A DNA stretch of 64,000 nucleotides from Rhodamnia argentea (GCF_020921035.1 NC_063153.1:8060001-8124000), one strand, 5' to 3'. Positions 12,486 to 26,290 are shown, numbered from the stretch's first letter. The notes: generated by a model not told the origin, from the sequence alone. Numbers and translations are program-made.

Positions 12486-12678
12486 GGCCTAATGCGCCAA
12501 TGAAACGTCGCACGAGTTGGTAAAATGCTTGGGCCTTAGACAACTAAAGCGATATGGTTTCGGGTTCGACTCTCAACGATCACGTCTTGAGAGACTTGTC
12601 CGGTAGTATTAGTAAAAAATTATCATTAACTCGAAAAATAGTTCATTATATATAGGAAACCTCGGTTGGGGCCTAATG
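12486..12678 (+). mobile_element. tRNA-derived SINE with 9-bp target duplication
   Basis: The direct repeat ggcctaatg occurs at 12486-12494 and 12670-12678 and brackets about 175 bases. Inside are a Pol III box A-like word (cgcacgagttgg, about 12511-12522) and a box B-like word (ggttcgactc, about 12563-12572), spaced as in tRNA-derived SINEs. The 3' part is AT-rich. Together these are the hallmarks of a SINE inserted about 1 kb upstream of the PP2C start. The SINE family is not named because I cannot compare it to a library. Confidence 0.7.
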
Positions 12679-13210
12679 AATTAAAGAGGACAAATTTAGA
12701 AATAAAAAGTAAAGAACGGATAGATCAAAGGAGAAAAAAAATCTGAAAGTGGATAGGTTCAATGGCCAGAAAATTCCGACCAAAAAAAAAGGAGGGGCCA
12801 GAAAATAAAGTAATCTTTCTACGTGTCGCTTTACTGTGTGACACAGTGGAGAGAGAGAGTCTCCTTCGTGTTCGCTAGCACACGTCTCGAAGTTGATTAA
12901 CAGTCCCCCGCTCATTACCAGACAAAAAAGGACAGAATTCATCTCCTTCCATCTTCTTCCAACTGGGTCTTCTCACCTTCCATGGCGCTTTGCTAAAGTT
13001 TTCTCCTTTTGGCTCCTCTCTCTCTGTCTCTCTCTCGCCCCATCTCGCCCCACCTCAATTCTTCTCCGTTGAATCTTCGAGAAGTTCGTCGAGAAATTCC
13101 TCTGCTTTCTCGGCCAAATCGCGGAAAGTTCGCCTCCCCCATCTCGTTTACGTCCCACTCCGAGTTTTGCTCTGGACTTCTCGGCGCTGTACGGAGCTCG
13201 ATCAAAGCGT

Positions 13211-13676
13211 GTAAGTCAAGCGGGCGCCGTACAGGAGGCCTTAATCTCTGCTTCTGTGTCGGTGACTAGTATGATCTCGCGTGGCTTTTGCCTGATACGA
13301 TCTCTCCGTTTTCCCTGAGTGGGGAATAATACGTGGGTCTGGTGCAGGGTACTTCTGGGTTTTGCTCTGTTGTATGAGGATTTGACTTTTTCTCTTGTTC
13401 TTTCATGTGTCCATTTCAAGCGTTCGTGCTCGGTGACGAGCTCTGTTTCGAGCATCGCATTTCACAAATTGTGTAGAGAGTTATACTTTATTGTGCCTTA
13501 TCTTTTAGCAAGAGAAACTTTTTTCGGTGAACTTTCTTTGTGGCTTGGTATTGAATGATGTGAACTTTGGAGTTTTGAACCATAGAAAGAGGTCCTGGTT
13601 GCTGCCAATATTATACTTAGTCTGCGAAAGTGACAATTTACGACCCCCTGATGTGTTAAATTTGGGTGAAATGCAG
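13211..13676 (+). other. Leader (5'-UTR) intron of PP2C
   Basis: A GTAAGT donor at 13211 follows a CT-rich untranslated leader (about 12950-13210), and an AG acceptor at 13675-13676 lies two bases before the PP2C ATG at 13679. A 5'-UTR intron is common in housekeeping plant genes and often raises expression. The transcription start is not determined. Confidence 0.65.
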
Positions 13677-13678
13677 AG

Positions 13679-16600
13679 ATGGGAGTATACTTGAGCACTC
13701 CCAAGACTGAGAAATTCTCGGAAGATGGCGAGAGTGACCGGCTCAGATATGGTTTATCGTCAATGCAAGGGTGGCGTGCCACTATGGAAGATGCTGTGAG
13801 TGCATCGTTTGGCGTTTGGCCTTTGAGATTACTGTATGACATTCAGGGCTGTTGCCGTTACTGATGTTGCTTAGTTCCTACTACTGTATGTGTTGCTAGC
13901 ATGCTGCCTATCCCAATATGGACTCTTCCACCTCGTTCTTTGGTGTTTATGATGGCCACGGAGGTAACAACGTGCTTTTGGTATACTCTCAATATCAGTA
14001 ACTTTCCTGAATTCTCTCTTTCTCTTGGTCAGCAAGATGGATAGTTACATGAAAGCTACAATCTTCTCTCACTTGCAGGTAAGGTGGTTGCCAAGTTTTG
14101 TGCCAAATTTCTTCACCAGCAAGTTTTGAAGGACGAGGCTTATTCGGCTGGAGACATTAGAACTTCTGTTCAAAAGGCATTTTTCAGGTTGCTGCTCAAT
14201 GATGTTTGAGTTTCAATGCATTGTTGTTCATATTTCCGCTTTTTCGCCAGGTTTTTGCATATATGGTTTATTGAGTTTTAGTATGTGGTTACTGCTTGTG
14301 TGACTTTGATCTCTAGTGCGAGAATGCTTTGTTATGGATAGGGTGTAGAATATGTATGGCTGAATCTGTTAGGTCCCAAAAGTCAACACATGAAATGGTG
14401 TTACACGGTATCCTATTCTATCATGTCATTCTTGTATTGTAATAACTATTAACAAGTCAAAAGACAAAATGGGTTGCTGCTTCAAATGACAGAACTTCAA
14501 AATCTAGCTTTTTGTTGCCCTTGTTAAGTATTTGTTTAACTTGAGAATAGTCTGATGCTAAAAAATAACGAAAAAAAAAAAAAACAGTTGTATAAATTAG
14601 AGCAGAATCTGTGTCAAGATATTGTAGTGCTGCCTCTTATATGTAAGTTGAGTGTGACATGTAAAATACTGAATGTGGACATGATCATGTCAAAGGAACA
14701 ATGGAGGAATAGAGTGAAAGACAAAATTATTACAAGACGGAGTGTGGCGGTGTGAACACTCAACCTATACTCAGATATCATGATATGCAGCGATTTCTAA
14801 AATCTTAAATTCTGAAGAAACGGGTATTGTAAATCAAGTATATCCATTATCAGACTGAATGGTCGACATGACCATCAACCAAAGTTTCTGACCAAAAATG
14901 GGTGGACAACTTCAAAGCTTTTTCTGGAATAATGTTGGATCACATTATGTTTGGTTTGATGATCAAAGTTCGCTAAGTAGAGCTTCTGTACTGCAGAAAA
15001 TGTCTGATGAATCATATTATGTTGAGATCTGCAAGACAGAGTTTGAAGTATAAGAGACTACTGGAATATTAGTTCTGCTGCATTTATTTATCTGAGACAG
15101 ACTCACATGCATAGTTTTGTTGACATTTTATGGTTCAAAACTGGGATTTTTTTGCTGCTTCTTTTGCAGAATGGATGAGATGATGCGTGGCCAAAGAGGG
15201 TGGAGGGAGCTAGCTGTTCTTGGGGACAAAATAAACAAGTTCTCCGGTATGATAGAAGGGCTAATATGGTCTCCAAGGGGTGGTGACACTAACGGCCGGA
15301 TTGATGATTGGGCTTTTGAGGATGTAGGTGCAGCAAGCCATACAGAGATAGTTCCTCTTATTATCATTGTAGTCCCGGTTGTTACTTAAATTTCTATCAA
15401 TATTTCATAGCTGTGATACAGACATTGTCCTTTTGGCATTTTGTCAGGGGCCTCATTCTGATTTTACTGGACCAACTTCTGGGAGTACAGCCTGTGTTGC
15501 AATCGTTAGAAACAACCAGCTTCTTGTTGCAAATGCTGGTGATTCTCGGTGTGTCATATCTAGGAAGGGTCAGGTAGGATGCCAAATCCACTACTCAAAA
15601 CCTTTCTTGTATTTATTGGAAAAGGTCGTCATGCAATTGCTTTCTTTTTTTTTGAGTATCCATTATCTTCGATTGATATTTTAAAGATGATGTTTAATTT
15701 CTGCACCATGGATGACTAAGGACACTGTATAAATTGAAATCTGATGTTGTGGTCAAGATATTCTGATTGGTAGACGTAGTATGTCTCCTGTATTTCTGGA
15801 TAGAGGTATGACGTAACATTTTATCCTGGATTCTCCTTGATAAGGCGTACAATCTTTCTCGAGACCATAAACCTGATTTGGAGGCTGAAAAAGAGAGGAT
15901 TATAAAAGCCGGTGGTTTCATCCATGCTGGACGGGTTAATGGAAGTTTGAATCTTGCTAGGGCTATAGGTACTTCCTTTCTCCTTGGGATTTTTTTATGT
16001 TGCATGTTTATAATGTGAATGTTGTGGATTTTATTCTAGATTCCATTTTTGTCTTGTCATTTTTATTGTTTCGCATTGTTGGTGTGATTGGCAAATTTGA
16101 AATTTCGCATTGACAGTGGAATTTATCGCACAGCATATGGCATTGATAAACACCAGCCTGCAATTTTAGTATTTTGAGCATAGCAGTTTCCACATATTGC
16201 AGGTGACATGGAATTCAAGCAGAACAAATTTTTGCCTGTCGAGAAGCAAATTGTAACTGCCAACCCAGATATAAATACTGTATGTATAGTTCCAAAGATC
16301 ACTCTTTTGTTTTCTTGGTACATTATTGCAAAAGTGATAGTTGTGGAGATTTCCTGATCTAGAGTTCCTTCGATCCTTGTTATGATTTAGTGTTTAACTA
16401 GGATTTTGGTGTGGCTGTGCCTCATTTTAGTCCTTAATTATTGGATTTATATTAGGTGCCACTTCTAATCCTTCCGTTTTACTGTTTCATCTTTAGGTGG
16501 AGCTTTGTGACGACGACGAGTTCATCGTGCTGGCATGTGATGGAATCTGGTATATCTCGATATTCTTCATGTCTTGCTTAACTAACGTAAAGGCAGAAGA

Positions 16601-17305
16601 TTTTGCCATATACAGTAGTTTGTGCATTGTATTCGGTGATTACTTACTTTTCCACCCATTTCCATTTTTAAGAGATCCAAGACTGTGTGTGCCTGAATGG
16701 AATAGGACGTGCTTGATATGAGGTCTGCATTGATTAAACCGAAAAACTTCTATGATACAATTCAAGGAAGGGTCCATGAGTATCATGCTTCACATGTAAA
16801 TCTCAAGGTTATCTGATTCTGTGTAGATGATGCTTTTGTAAACACAGTTATTTTGCGCTCGTGTCATTAGATTGATTCTTTTACAACACTGGCATATGAG
16901 ATGCAGTCATCGGCATCTGGAAAAGAGATGGTCATGTGATTTTCTTCACTTTGGTTTAGGGATTGCATGTCGAGCCAGCAGCTAGTGGATTTCATACATG
17001 ACCAGCTGAAGTCGGTAAGTTGTTTATGCTCGTATAGATGTTTGTCTGAGGGCGGCATGATCCTGCATCTTCATTTCAGTCGACGTTCAATGCAGGAATC
17101 CAAGCTGTCTGCGGTGTGCGAGAGAGTTCTGGATAGATGTTTGGCACCATCCACTGTAACTGGTGAGGGATGCGACAACATGACCATGATCTTGGTCCAG
17201 TTCAAGAAACCCATCCAATCCTCCATGCCCGCCGAGGAGCAATCCCCACCTCAGCCTACCGATGCAGAGTCAAAACCAGAGAACAATGGGTCCGGACCTG
17301 AGTAA
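13679..17305 (+). CDS. Protein phosphatase 2C (PPM family)
   Basis: Mg/Mn-dependent Ser/Thr phosphatase. Ten GT-AG exons: 13679-13795, 13900-13963, 14079-14187, 15170-15323, 15448-15573, 15845-15968, 16203-16279, 16497-16549, 16960-17014, 17096-17305; they join to 362 aa. PP2C motifs in order: GWRATMEDA (Glu/Asp metal ligands), [11 protein letters not shown] (metal-binding Asp), [45 protein letters not shown]. All metal-binding acidic residues are present. An acidic insert between exons 3 and 5 (about residues 97-150) matches the PP2C60/PP2C21 subgroup, whose members are about 355 aa. The start MGVYLSTPK has Gly2, a candidate N-myristoylation site. The Pro/Glu/Ser-rich tail ([16 protein letters not shown]) is probably disordered. 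Neighbour GPX is divergent and TMN convergent. Confidence 0.95.
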
Positions 17306-18646
17306 ACTTGACGCAAGCTGGTGTTCATGCACGGGGTTTACAGTTCGGGATCTCTCCCTAGAGGGTGCTGATTTCTTGAGAATATATAATGTTTATTTCT
17401 TTTTTCCTCGTTTTTTGGCTCATGTAAATTTATTGTAGCAGTAGAGAAGATTTGCACGAGATGGAAGCGTGACATAGTGCAATCAAGTTTGTCTTGACTA
17501 TTTTCTGCGTGTGATGAGTGATTGGAAAAGAGACCTTGGACAAGGTTTGGCTGCTTGTAGTTGCGACTGTTGTTTTGACATTTGCACTTCGTTTATTGGA
17601 TGGCAGGTTGGGAATTTGGCTCGGATTTGCTAGGTACCAAAACATGCTTTAAAGTAAAGGAGAACATGGAGAAGTGCAGCTACCTTGGGCAATCTCTAAG
17701 CTTCATCGCTTGAGTTTTGCAAGCGCAAAATTTACCATTGGAAAAACGCATATTAAGATGCGTAGTTCTTTCAACTTGAAAGATGTTACTTCCATTATGA
17801 AATGTCACCAAAATGCCTTTGGTATCTGACAACTAAGGACAATTAAGGGCGGCACCAACGGTATTGACTGTACTCGGCTCGAGCTAAATTTGGAGGATGC
17901 TAGGCTCAAGCATAAGCTTTAGTTCAGTTCTAACTCCAATTGCATGTAAATCTCAGTTTCTTACTCTTAAGCTACTCTCGGAACACCAACAGCACAATTA
18001 GAGCAGAACATGAGAGAACCACTGTATATGCCCACAACGGTTGTAGATATACATTAGAATATGCAGCTACATAAACTTCATATTAGGCTCGTGGGCCTTC
18101 GAAGGCCTAGTATGCTTCCAAGCTTAAGCTTTACTCTTAGCTATACTCCGACGTAGCTCGAGAGCCGCACGACCCGATTGCACCCTCCCAAGCTTAAGCT
18201 TCACATGAGCTGAATTAATTAATGAACATCTAAATTATGCAAAATCATGGTAACAAGATCGGCTAATTCTACCAACAAGCACTTCATCGATAAAAGAAAA
18301 AAAACAAAAACAAAAGTTCATCGGAACTAGGCCTCAAAAACCATAGGAAGCTTTCAAGAGCATCTACGTTATCAAGCAGCATGTAGATACAAGTATCAAC
18401 TTCAACCAGCCAAGCACGAACATCGAACATCAAAGACAAGGAGCTTCAGAAGGGTATACCACTTTGACATGAGGATTTTGGAATCACTATAACAAAAATC
18501 GTAGTTCTGCCGACATACAAAATTGAAAACATAAGAATACATATGAATGATCTGAAGACGCTTTAAATCTGAGAGATCGGAACAGTCGCAATGTTTTCAT
18601 TCTTTTAAGGGAAGAAGCTAACCAGCACGTGCTCATTGCATTGTGA
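17306..18646. other. intergenic between convergent PP2C and TMN
   Basis: Contains the 3' untranslated regions of two convergent genes. A short word caagcttaagctt recurs at about 18118 and 18189 (ccaagcttaagctttac and ccaagcttaagcttcac), a local duplication with gagct/gctcg words. No gene is recognised. Confidence 0.45.
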
Positions 18647-21600
18647 TCAGTCGATCTTCACTGATGAGTAAATGAGCCTCGTGAACCAAAAGCAAGCATA
18701 GAAGCCAATGGTACCGGTCAGCACGAAAAATGCATAGGAGACGATCAGCATGTAGCCAAAGTACAACGCCCCAGAAACTAGCTTCGTGATCTCGAGCTTT
18801 GTGAAGAAGTAAAATGTGGCATAGAGGAAAAGGTACAAGGCCGAGGATCCAGCTGTGAGGTAAGATCTCCACCACCAAAGATAGTCCTCGCTGCACAACT
18901 GGAAGTAGCAGAGCACAATCGTAATCTCAGCACAAGTGACGATCAAGATAATGAAGACCAGGAAGAGGAAACCGAAGATGTAGTAGAACTGGTTCAGCCA
19001 GATTGAAGTGAGGATGAAGAAGAGTTCTATGAAGACAGCTCCAAATGGAAGGATTCCACCAATCAAGATTGAGAAGGCCGGATTCATGTACCAAGCCTGC
19101 TCTGGAATCTGCCTGGGAATTTTATTCGTTTTGACAGGATCCTCAATGGCCGGCTTCTTGAATCCAATGTAGCTACCCACAAAAACAAGTGGGACTGAAA
19201 TTCCAAACCACAAGAATACCAAAGCGAACATGGTACCAAATGGCACTGCCCCAGAAGACTTCTGGCCCCATATAAGAGCATTCAAGACGAAGAAAATGGC
19301 AAAGACGATTGCAGGGAACAAAATTGCAGTCCGCAGAGCTATTCTCTTCCACTCAGTTCCTTTGAACATTTTGTACAGACGAGTAGAAGCGTATCCAGCA
19401 AAGAGACCCATGAATACCCAAAGCAAGAGCATGGCTGTCATGAGACCACCCCGGTTTGAAGGGGAGAGGAACCCGAGGATGGCAAAGATCATCGTTACGA
19501 GAATCATGCCGAAAAACTGAACACCCGTTCCTACATAGATACACAGTAGATCTGAGTTGGAAGGGGGTCTGAAAACATCACCATGGACCAGCTTCCATCC
19601 AGTCTCTTCCTGGGCTTCTTCCTGAGTCTCAAGCTCATTGTACTTGGAAATGTCGCGGTATAGTGTCCGCAGCATTATCATAGCCACCATTCCAGAGAGA
19701 AATAGGACAATCATCAGAGAATTAACGATCGAAAACCAGTGAATCTGGTCATCACTCATCAAAAGATAGGTATCCCACCGAGAAGCCCACTTCACATCGC
19801 TCTCCTGAAAGACAAATGAAGGAGAGAGGAGTTACTCTAATGAGATAACGAGTCAGCAAAGAGACAACTCTCATCTAGAAGATTTATTTGAAGGTAACTA
19901 CAAAAAAATGTCAAAAAGTGCTTCAGCTAATGAAAAGACTTTTCACAGGATGGATACAGTTTATATGAATGAAACTGACGAAAATCAGCAATGCCCAAAA
20001 TTCATCAGCATATCACAGAAAAGGTTACCATTGAAGCAAGGAAGCTCACCTGGAACTCAACATCATATGTGAATATAATTTCCTTTTTCTCCTCAACCTC
20101 TTGAGGAGAGTTTGAGTTCACTACTGTGTGCTTCGCGTGGGGATCGCACGTCGTTAGCCGACTATTTTCATTCCATGTCCCTTCATATTCATGCTTAACA
20201 CTATATTCACGAAATCATAATCAAACATATCAGGTCTGCTAGAAGCGGAGGAGGATGTAGCAAATAGTAAAATTTGCAAAGCAAGCAAAACCAACCTAAA
20301 GGGTTTGACCTCAAAACCCACAATTCTTCCTAAGTCAGTCTCCGCATCTCTGTGATACTTGACAGTAAATGCCAAATGGTTGTGGATGAAATGCTTCTCC
20401 TCTTTGCTCTGTGCATAATAAAGTAAAAAAACTTATCATGGAATGTAAAAAATAATAGCAAAGAGGAGAAGTTTGTTCTGTTATGAGATAACATACCCCA
20501 GAATAATGGCCTTTAAGCCCAACATGAAAACCAAGTTGATATACAGGAGTAGAGTCCTGATCTGATCTCCGTAAGGGAACGACAACAGGAAGGTTGTCAA
20601 GAATCCTGTCATTAAGCACATCAAGAAAATTGAATTGAGCAATGTACACTAGAAAATAACAGAAGCTAGACTGGTCCAAAAGCATGTTCCTTACATATTG
20701 ACCCGATACTCATCAGCAATCTTTTCTTTCAAATCCTTTGTTTCCTTTGCATTAGGGGTTATCCGGCAGAGAATTTTGCACATCTTAGGATCCCGCATCT
20801 TAAACTGCGGAAATCAATTAGGTAATTAGCAAAATAAAAAATTTGTTCTCAAGATAAAAGGTTGCGAATACCAAAACTAACCTCATAAGGAGAGTTCTCA
20901 ATACGGTCCCCACGTAGTACTTCGCCAAGATTCTCTGCACTGTCCAATATCTTTTTGGGGGGGCAAAATGGTAGAGAATAAAAGGAATAAGGAAGCTGCG
21001 TCTTAATAGATGTCAGCTTGTTCACTTTAACCTTCAGCGGATGTCCCTGCATTTAAGAATGTGACAAACGAAAAGTCAACATGGGATTATGTCCAAGTAA
21101 AACCCTCATATATCAGAATGCACATTAAAAAAGCACAAAATAACATAGGCACAGATATTCACAGCTCAAAAAAGGATACATAGCACACCAAGACAATCAT
21201 GGCAAGTGGGAACAGACACAGTTTCAACAAAATTTTAGATAGAAAATACCATCACTACTCATCTTTGAAAAATGACTTAAGTTTGACATATAATGCAAGT
21301 ACAACAAAAAATAAATGTTCAAATGACATAAGGAAAAACAAATGATGAAACTCAGTCTATAAGTGGCATGCTAAAAGGAGAGCTCGACAACCAAAATATC
21401 CACCAAACAAAATGGGTTGATTGCTATACATTGGCCATGCATCCAAAATATGTCACAACACAGCGAACCAAAGAGAGGAGTTTCATGAATTGATATATTC
21501 CTTCCAAATCAAGTCTCGAACCAGTGATCATCGTGTTTTAAGAACCGAGAATTAGGTAAATAGATTCTGCAATTCTTAACACCTACGCCATTTATTGAAG

Positions 21601-22867
21601 CTTGTCTTTCATTCTTACTACAAAGTCTAGCTCGATCATGAGTCTTCCATGGGCAGCGCATGCAATGTATTTCTCAGTTTTCACGTTAACTGCTATCATC
21701 ATCTCACTGCCAAACACCACATAAGTCATAGTAATTTTCTCTTAGTTCTATGGCTGAAATTTACATATCTAAAGCTAAGTTGTCTACATCTCCAAATCTT
21801 GCTTCCTCACTTGCCAGATCTAGAAATGCAGACTTACAACACATTAGGAAACATCCAAGATATGCCTAACATAAAAGAAATAAAATGCATCAAGTGCTAC
21901 AGCTTATTCGCACGCCATATAAATTCAACTACACAGCCATAACACTCGTGAGCACATACTTCTTGCGCAAACCCAACAATAATAGTTCCGAAAGGCTAAG
22001 ATCTAGCTATTCAAATGAATATTTGATCCCAACTAACTACATCACAAGCCCACCTCCCAATCTCAGGATTAGTCTGCACAGCCACAAGATGACACTCCCA
22101 TCCCCACACCAAGTTACTCTAGAGCTCAACAGCAGTGACCTAAAAATCAGGAATTGGAGATTCTACTAAAGTAAACAGGTATAGCCATTCCCACAACTTC
22201 ATCCTAGAGGCTCTCTATTGGTCAAGACACCAACGCAACGTCATTTCACATTTCCCGTGAAGCTAGCAATCTCTACTGCCGAATTCCTTCCATCAAGAGT
22301 GTCGGCAGCCAAAAAGCATCGGACAAACCAAGAAAACCAGAACTCAGGTAAAACCAATCGAGCACCGTTTCACGTTTCGACATGCAAAAAAACAGAAAAA
22401 GAAAAATCGCCACATCACCACGCGAACGAAAATCTCAAATCCCTAACGCTCTCAGCTTCCTCGACCGCAAAATCAAAAATCAGATCCGGTACACGACACG
22501 ATCACAGGCGAGAACCGAAGTCACAAATCAACCAGATCCAACAAGCAAGCACAGATCGAGCCGCTTCTCGAAGCACCCCCCCGCCCTCTCTCTCCCGGTC
22601 ACACACTGACGAACACATCGCCGCCGGACACGCGCACGCAGGCACACTCTCATCCGGAAAAACCTAAAATCGCATCCCGGCGGAAAGAACTAGCATGAAG
22701 CGAGCGCAGCAGAGGGCCAAAAGCCGAGGCGCAGATTGCGAGCCGGAACTGACCTTCTCGAAGTCCTCCGGAGCGACGCCGGGGAGGTAGAAGGAGCGAG
22801 CGCCATGGATCAGGAAGAGGAGGAGGATTAGAGCGCGGAACGAGAGAGATCTCCTCAGAGAATCCAT
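18647..22867 (-). CDS. TMN: Transmembrane 9 superfamily (EMP70/TMN) protein
   Basis: Golgi/endosomal nine-span membrane protein. Seven GT-AG exons on the minus strand: 22867-22754, 21046-20882, 20804-20695, 20605-20497, 20408-20296, 20200-20050, 19804-18647; they join to 639 aa. Residues 1-25 form a cleavable signal peptide ([19 protein letters not shown]). A lumenal domain follows with the family words [23 protein letters not shown] and LAFTVKYH. The last exon (385 aa) carries all nine membrane segments. The protein ends in VKID, a K-x-D/E C-terminus; in Arabidopsis EMP12 such a tail binds COPI and retains the protein in the Golgi. Length fits the family (about 630-660 aa). Cargo specificity cannot be read from the sequence. 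ATG choice: it is the only one giving the signal peptide. Confidence 0.95.
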
Positions 22868-25560
22868 GGAGAGCGAGCGAGGGGAGAGGAACAGTGAGAT
22901 GGAAGAAATGAGGGAGCTTCAGATCTAGACGAGCTATCGGCCTTCGCGATCGATTATAAGCGTCAAAGGTTGTGTGGAATCCAAGCGAGCGAGCGAGCGA
23001 GCTAGAGAGAGAGAGAGAGAGAGAGAAAGGGCCCAACTGGTGAAATTTCTTTCTTCTTTTTTTTCACTCTTTTCTTGCCTTATTTCTGGTAATTCCAAAA
23101 TATACGGAATTCGTACCTAGATTTTTAATTTGTGAAGTTTATAGTGTGCATTTCCCATCGATTTTTCAATTGCGATTCAGCCCCGAAATTAGATTTACGA
23201 ATATTGGTGCTCATATCACCTAAATTAATATCTTATCTATCGACTCCCGCCTTCTCTGAAAATATAGCTTCAAGATTTTTATTATGTACTAAAAATTCAA
23301 CCCGTCAAAAAAAAATAAAATGGCGAATCACGAAATGATTCCACTTTAACATGGGAGCTAATGGACTCGGGTTGATTTTGACAAACCGGGTCGAAATCTT
23401 GTGATGTTAGACCGAATAGGTACATAAATGCACGAGAAGGGAAGTTAGTGGATCAATATGGTAATGGAGATGAGATGAACCCTTTTTTCAATTTTCTAGA
23501 TTTTGGTGGGGCATGATTGATTCTCAGTCCGGTTCTTGGAAGGTCCAACGGAATCCAATGGATTATTATTAATGGTGAGCAACACGAACTTTAATTTCAA
23601 TGTATCAATAAAAATTAGGTTTACATTCAATAAAAAAAAAATCGATAGATTAGCAAGTTCATTAAGAAATAAAATATAAATAAAAAATAATCAATCTGAT
23701 CGGGGAATTGAACAAAAAATTACCAATTTCAATTTTATGTAACATTTCGACCAAAAAAGGAAATTATGGAATCGAAAATCGGACCGACACTCTCGGGATC
23801 TAGACCGAACCTGCTGATTCGATATGAATCGAGACTTTTTTTAATTCGGCCGGTCGGTCCGTCTTACTCACGCCGAAATTTTGATCTAACAAAGGTAGGA
23901 GCATGCGAGTGCATATACGCTTTTCGTCTATCCTCTCCCTAGTCCTTTTTTGGCCAGCTGGGTCTATGCCAATGGACGAGCCTTCCACACGCACGGAATG
24001 TAAGATGCATCACATCGTGTAAGACAAAATGTGAAGAGGCCCACTTCCCATGTATATAATAAACAATCGGGATTCAGATCCACATACGCTTTTACTAGCT
24101 TAAGTTTTGCTTTTCTTTTTTGATTAAAATAAGATTTCATTTAATTTTACGAAAAAAAAAAAAGAAAAACAACACGGTTTAACTGCAAATCAAGACAAAT
24201 CCCAATCAATTTCAAAATAAAAATAAACTCCATATAATAAAATGAATCATTAGAATAAAAACAAGGGTCGCGCGCATAAAGAGCAGATATGCAACTTCTT
24301 CAAACCGAAATTGGTAATCGATTATCGAATCTATCTTTACTCTTCAATAACAAGTACACATTGAGATCTATATATGTTACTCTTGTTTTACCTTTCGGCA
24401 GGGCGCGCCTAGATTCGACATCCCAAACACCATCACAATTTGGAATAACAAGATTGAACGATCACATATTCCACACTTATGAAAGCGAAACCTTCACGAA
24501 ATGCCTCTAACTTCCTTTGAAATTGGACTTATACACCAAAGAAGCCCGAGAAAAGTGGAACCGGGAATTATACATGCAAGAACCCCAAATTTAGACTAGA
24601 TCGATATGGAAATCTCCACGAAACGGGAGATAGAAGTTGCAAGATCTATATTAAATAAAAAAAGCAAAGCTCGTTAGAATGAGAGTAAAGCAAGGAAAAG
24701 TAAATAGAGACCAAATTAGCCAAAGAAAAAGAAAAAGAAAAAGGGGGGGCGGGGGACATCTACCTCAAACTTAAAGGTGAACAGTTCTAGGTTACGTATA
24801 AGTTTCATTTGGAATCTAAAACCTTCCCGTGAGAACATAGTTCTCATTTTTGAAACCCGAAACATATCTTGCATATCCTATAAGTTGGAATCTACCTTAT
24901 CACAGTTTCTAGGGTCGGTTCCATGGTCTACCCGAGTTCCATATGTATTCTTAATTGAATGATTGCGGTAAATCATTACCTTAATAACTACCACATACCG
25001 TTACAATCCATTGATTACAACTTATATTTAGACACATAAATAAATATAAAATATTAACAAAGTAAAAATCTCAGTTAGCTGAAAATGAAATTGAAGCTAG
25101 TGGTTTCAAATTACACATTCATCATCGAACGCCACGGAATACCGCGGGATTGCTCGAAGATAAATACCAAGTAAAACATAAAAACTTGTTACAAGTTACA
25201 GTTCTAGGTTCCATTGACCTGCATTCTACCTATCAAAAAATGTACCCTAATTTTTCAAACATGAAACTTATCTTGCAAATCCCGAAAGCGTACTAGTGGG
25301 GAACCCTTAGGTGAAGAGTATAGTACTTCAAATTCAAAATTGCAATATCTTAAACATGTTCGTTTTGTCGAATTGTGATTGAACATGATAAAATTGTCCG
25401 CTAGAGTATTTATTATTTCACGTTCAAAAGTAGAATATCATATACATGCTCGTCCTATCGAATCATGATTGACTTGGTTGTTTGCAAACGGCGCATGGTG
25501 TCGTTTTTGTTCCCGTGAACAGGTTTCGAGCATAAATAATTTTTTTCTAATTCAATTCCC
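22868..25560. other. intergenic between divergent TMN and ENODL
   Basis: The first about 180 bases are the TMN leader/promoter, with gcgagcgagcgagc followed by a (GA)n tract at about 23004-23026. The remainder is AT-rich, with short tracts such as aaccgggtcgaaat. The motif acagttctaggtt occurs at 24781 and again near 25198 (ttacagttctaggttcc), with similar downstream words (gaacatagttctcatttttgaaaccc and taatttttcaaacatgaaact), suggesting two divergent copies of one unidentified repeat. No coding gene is recognised. Confidence 0.4.
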
Positions 25561-25581
25561 GGGAACATTTTCTAAGCAAAA

Positions 25582-26080
25582 GGCCGCGTTTGGTAACTGC
25601 TCAAAATTTCTATTCTTGGGATAGAAAAAGAACATAGATGCATTTGGTACGACCTTGAACATTTTTATTCGCAATTCTTGTATTTAATTATGAAAATGTC
25701 ATGGAGGGGGCGGGAAACATTGAGCTACAGCAGCGACGGTGGCTGTGATCGGTAGTAATGGAGATTGATAACCTGTGATGGAGACTAGAGACCGGCAGCG
25801 GCAGTTGCAACGGCAACCGACGGCAATTGGTGGTGGACTCGTGATTGTAAAGACGAGCATTAAGTTATAATTAGCTTATTTTTCTAAAATAACATTATTT
25901 CTGTTTTTGTTCGCGAGAACAAAGAAGTTATCTTTTTTTTAATTCTTATTTTTATTTTAAACCTATTCTTAGGGACAATTTTTATTTCGGAAAACGGAAA
26001 AAGCAACTGAGGTTATCATCATTTTCTGTGTTGGAGAATAAAAAAAGAAAAATAAAATAAAGTACGTTACCAAACAGACC
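25582..26080. mobile_element. TIR element with GTTTGGTAAC termini
   Basis: Left end ggccgcgtttggtaac (25582-25597) and right end gttaccaaacagacc (26066-26080) are inverted repeats around a shared GTTTGGTAAC core, a terminus frequent in plant Harbinger and hAT elements. The interior (about 25700-25850) carries a GC-rich patch of gcggcagttgcaacggcaac type and no transposase. No clear target duplication is seen, so the superfamily is open. It lies just upstream of the ENODL promoter. Confidence 0.55.
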
Positions 26081-26280
26081 CCGACTAACCCGACCTGACC
26101 CAGCACCAAACTCATTTCGGACCGTTGAGTCTTCCCCTGTTCACCTTCTCCTACGACACCAGCCCCTGCCGTCTGTCCCTCACCTCGAGAACGTCCGAAA
26201 AACGCACTGACCCACGCCAGCTCTTCTCTCTCTCTCTCCAACGGCTACCTCCCGGTTCTCATCTCTCCCCAGTCCCCCAC

Positions 26281-26290
26281 TATTTATATC
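26281..26290 (+). promoter_or_regulatory. TATA box of ENODL
   Basis: The sequence ctatttatatctcccc at about 26280-26295 contains a good TATTTATA element about 110-120 bases upstream of the ENODL ATG. The intervening sequence is C/T-rich as in plant leaders. Confidence 0.55.

Noticed and set aside
12500..12580. A functional tRNA gene
   Set aside because: Box A and B words are present, but no cloverleaf stems could be paired; target duplications indicate a SINE.
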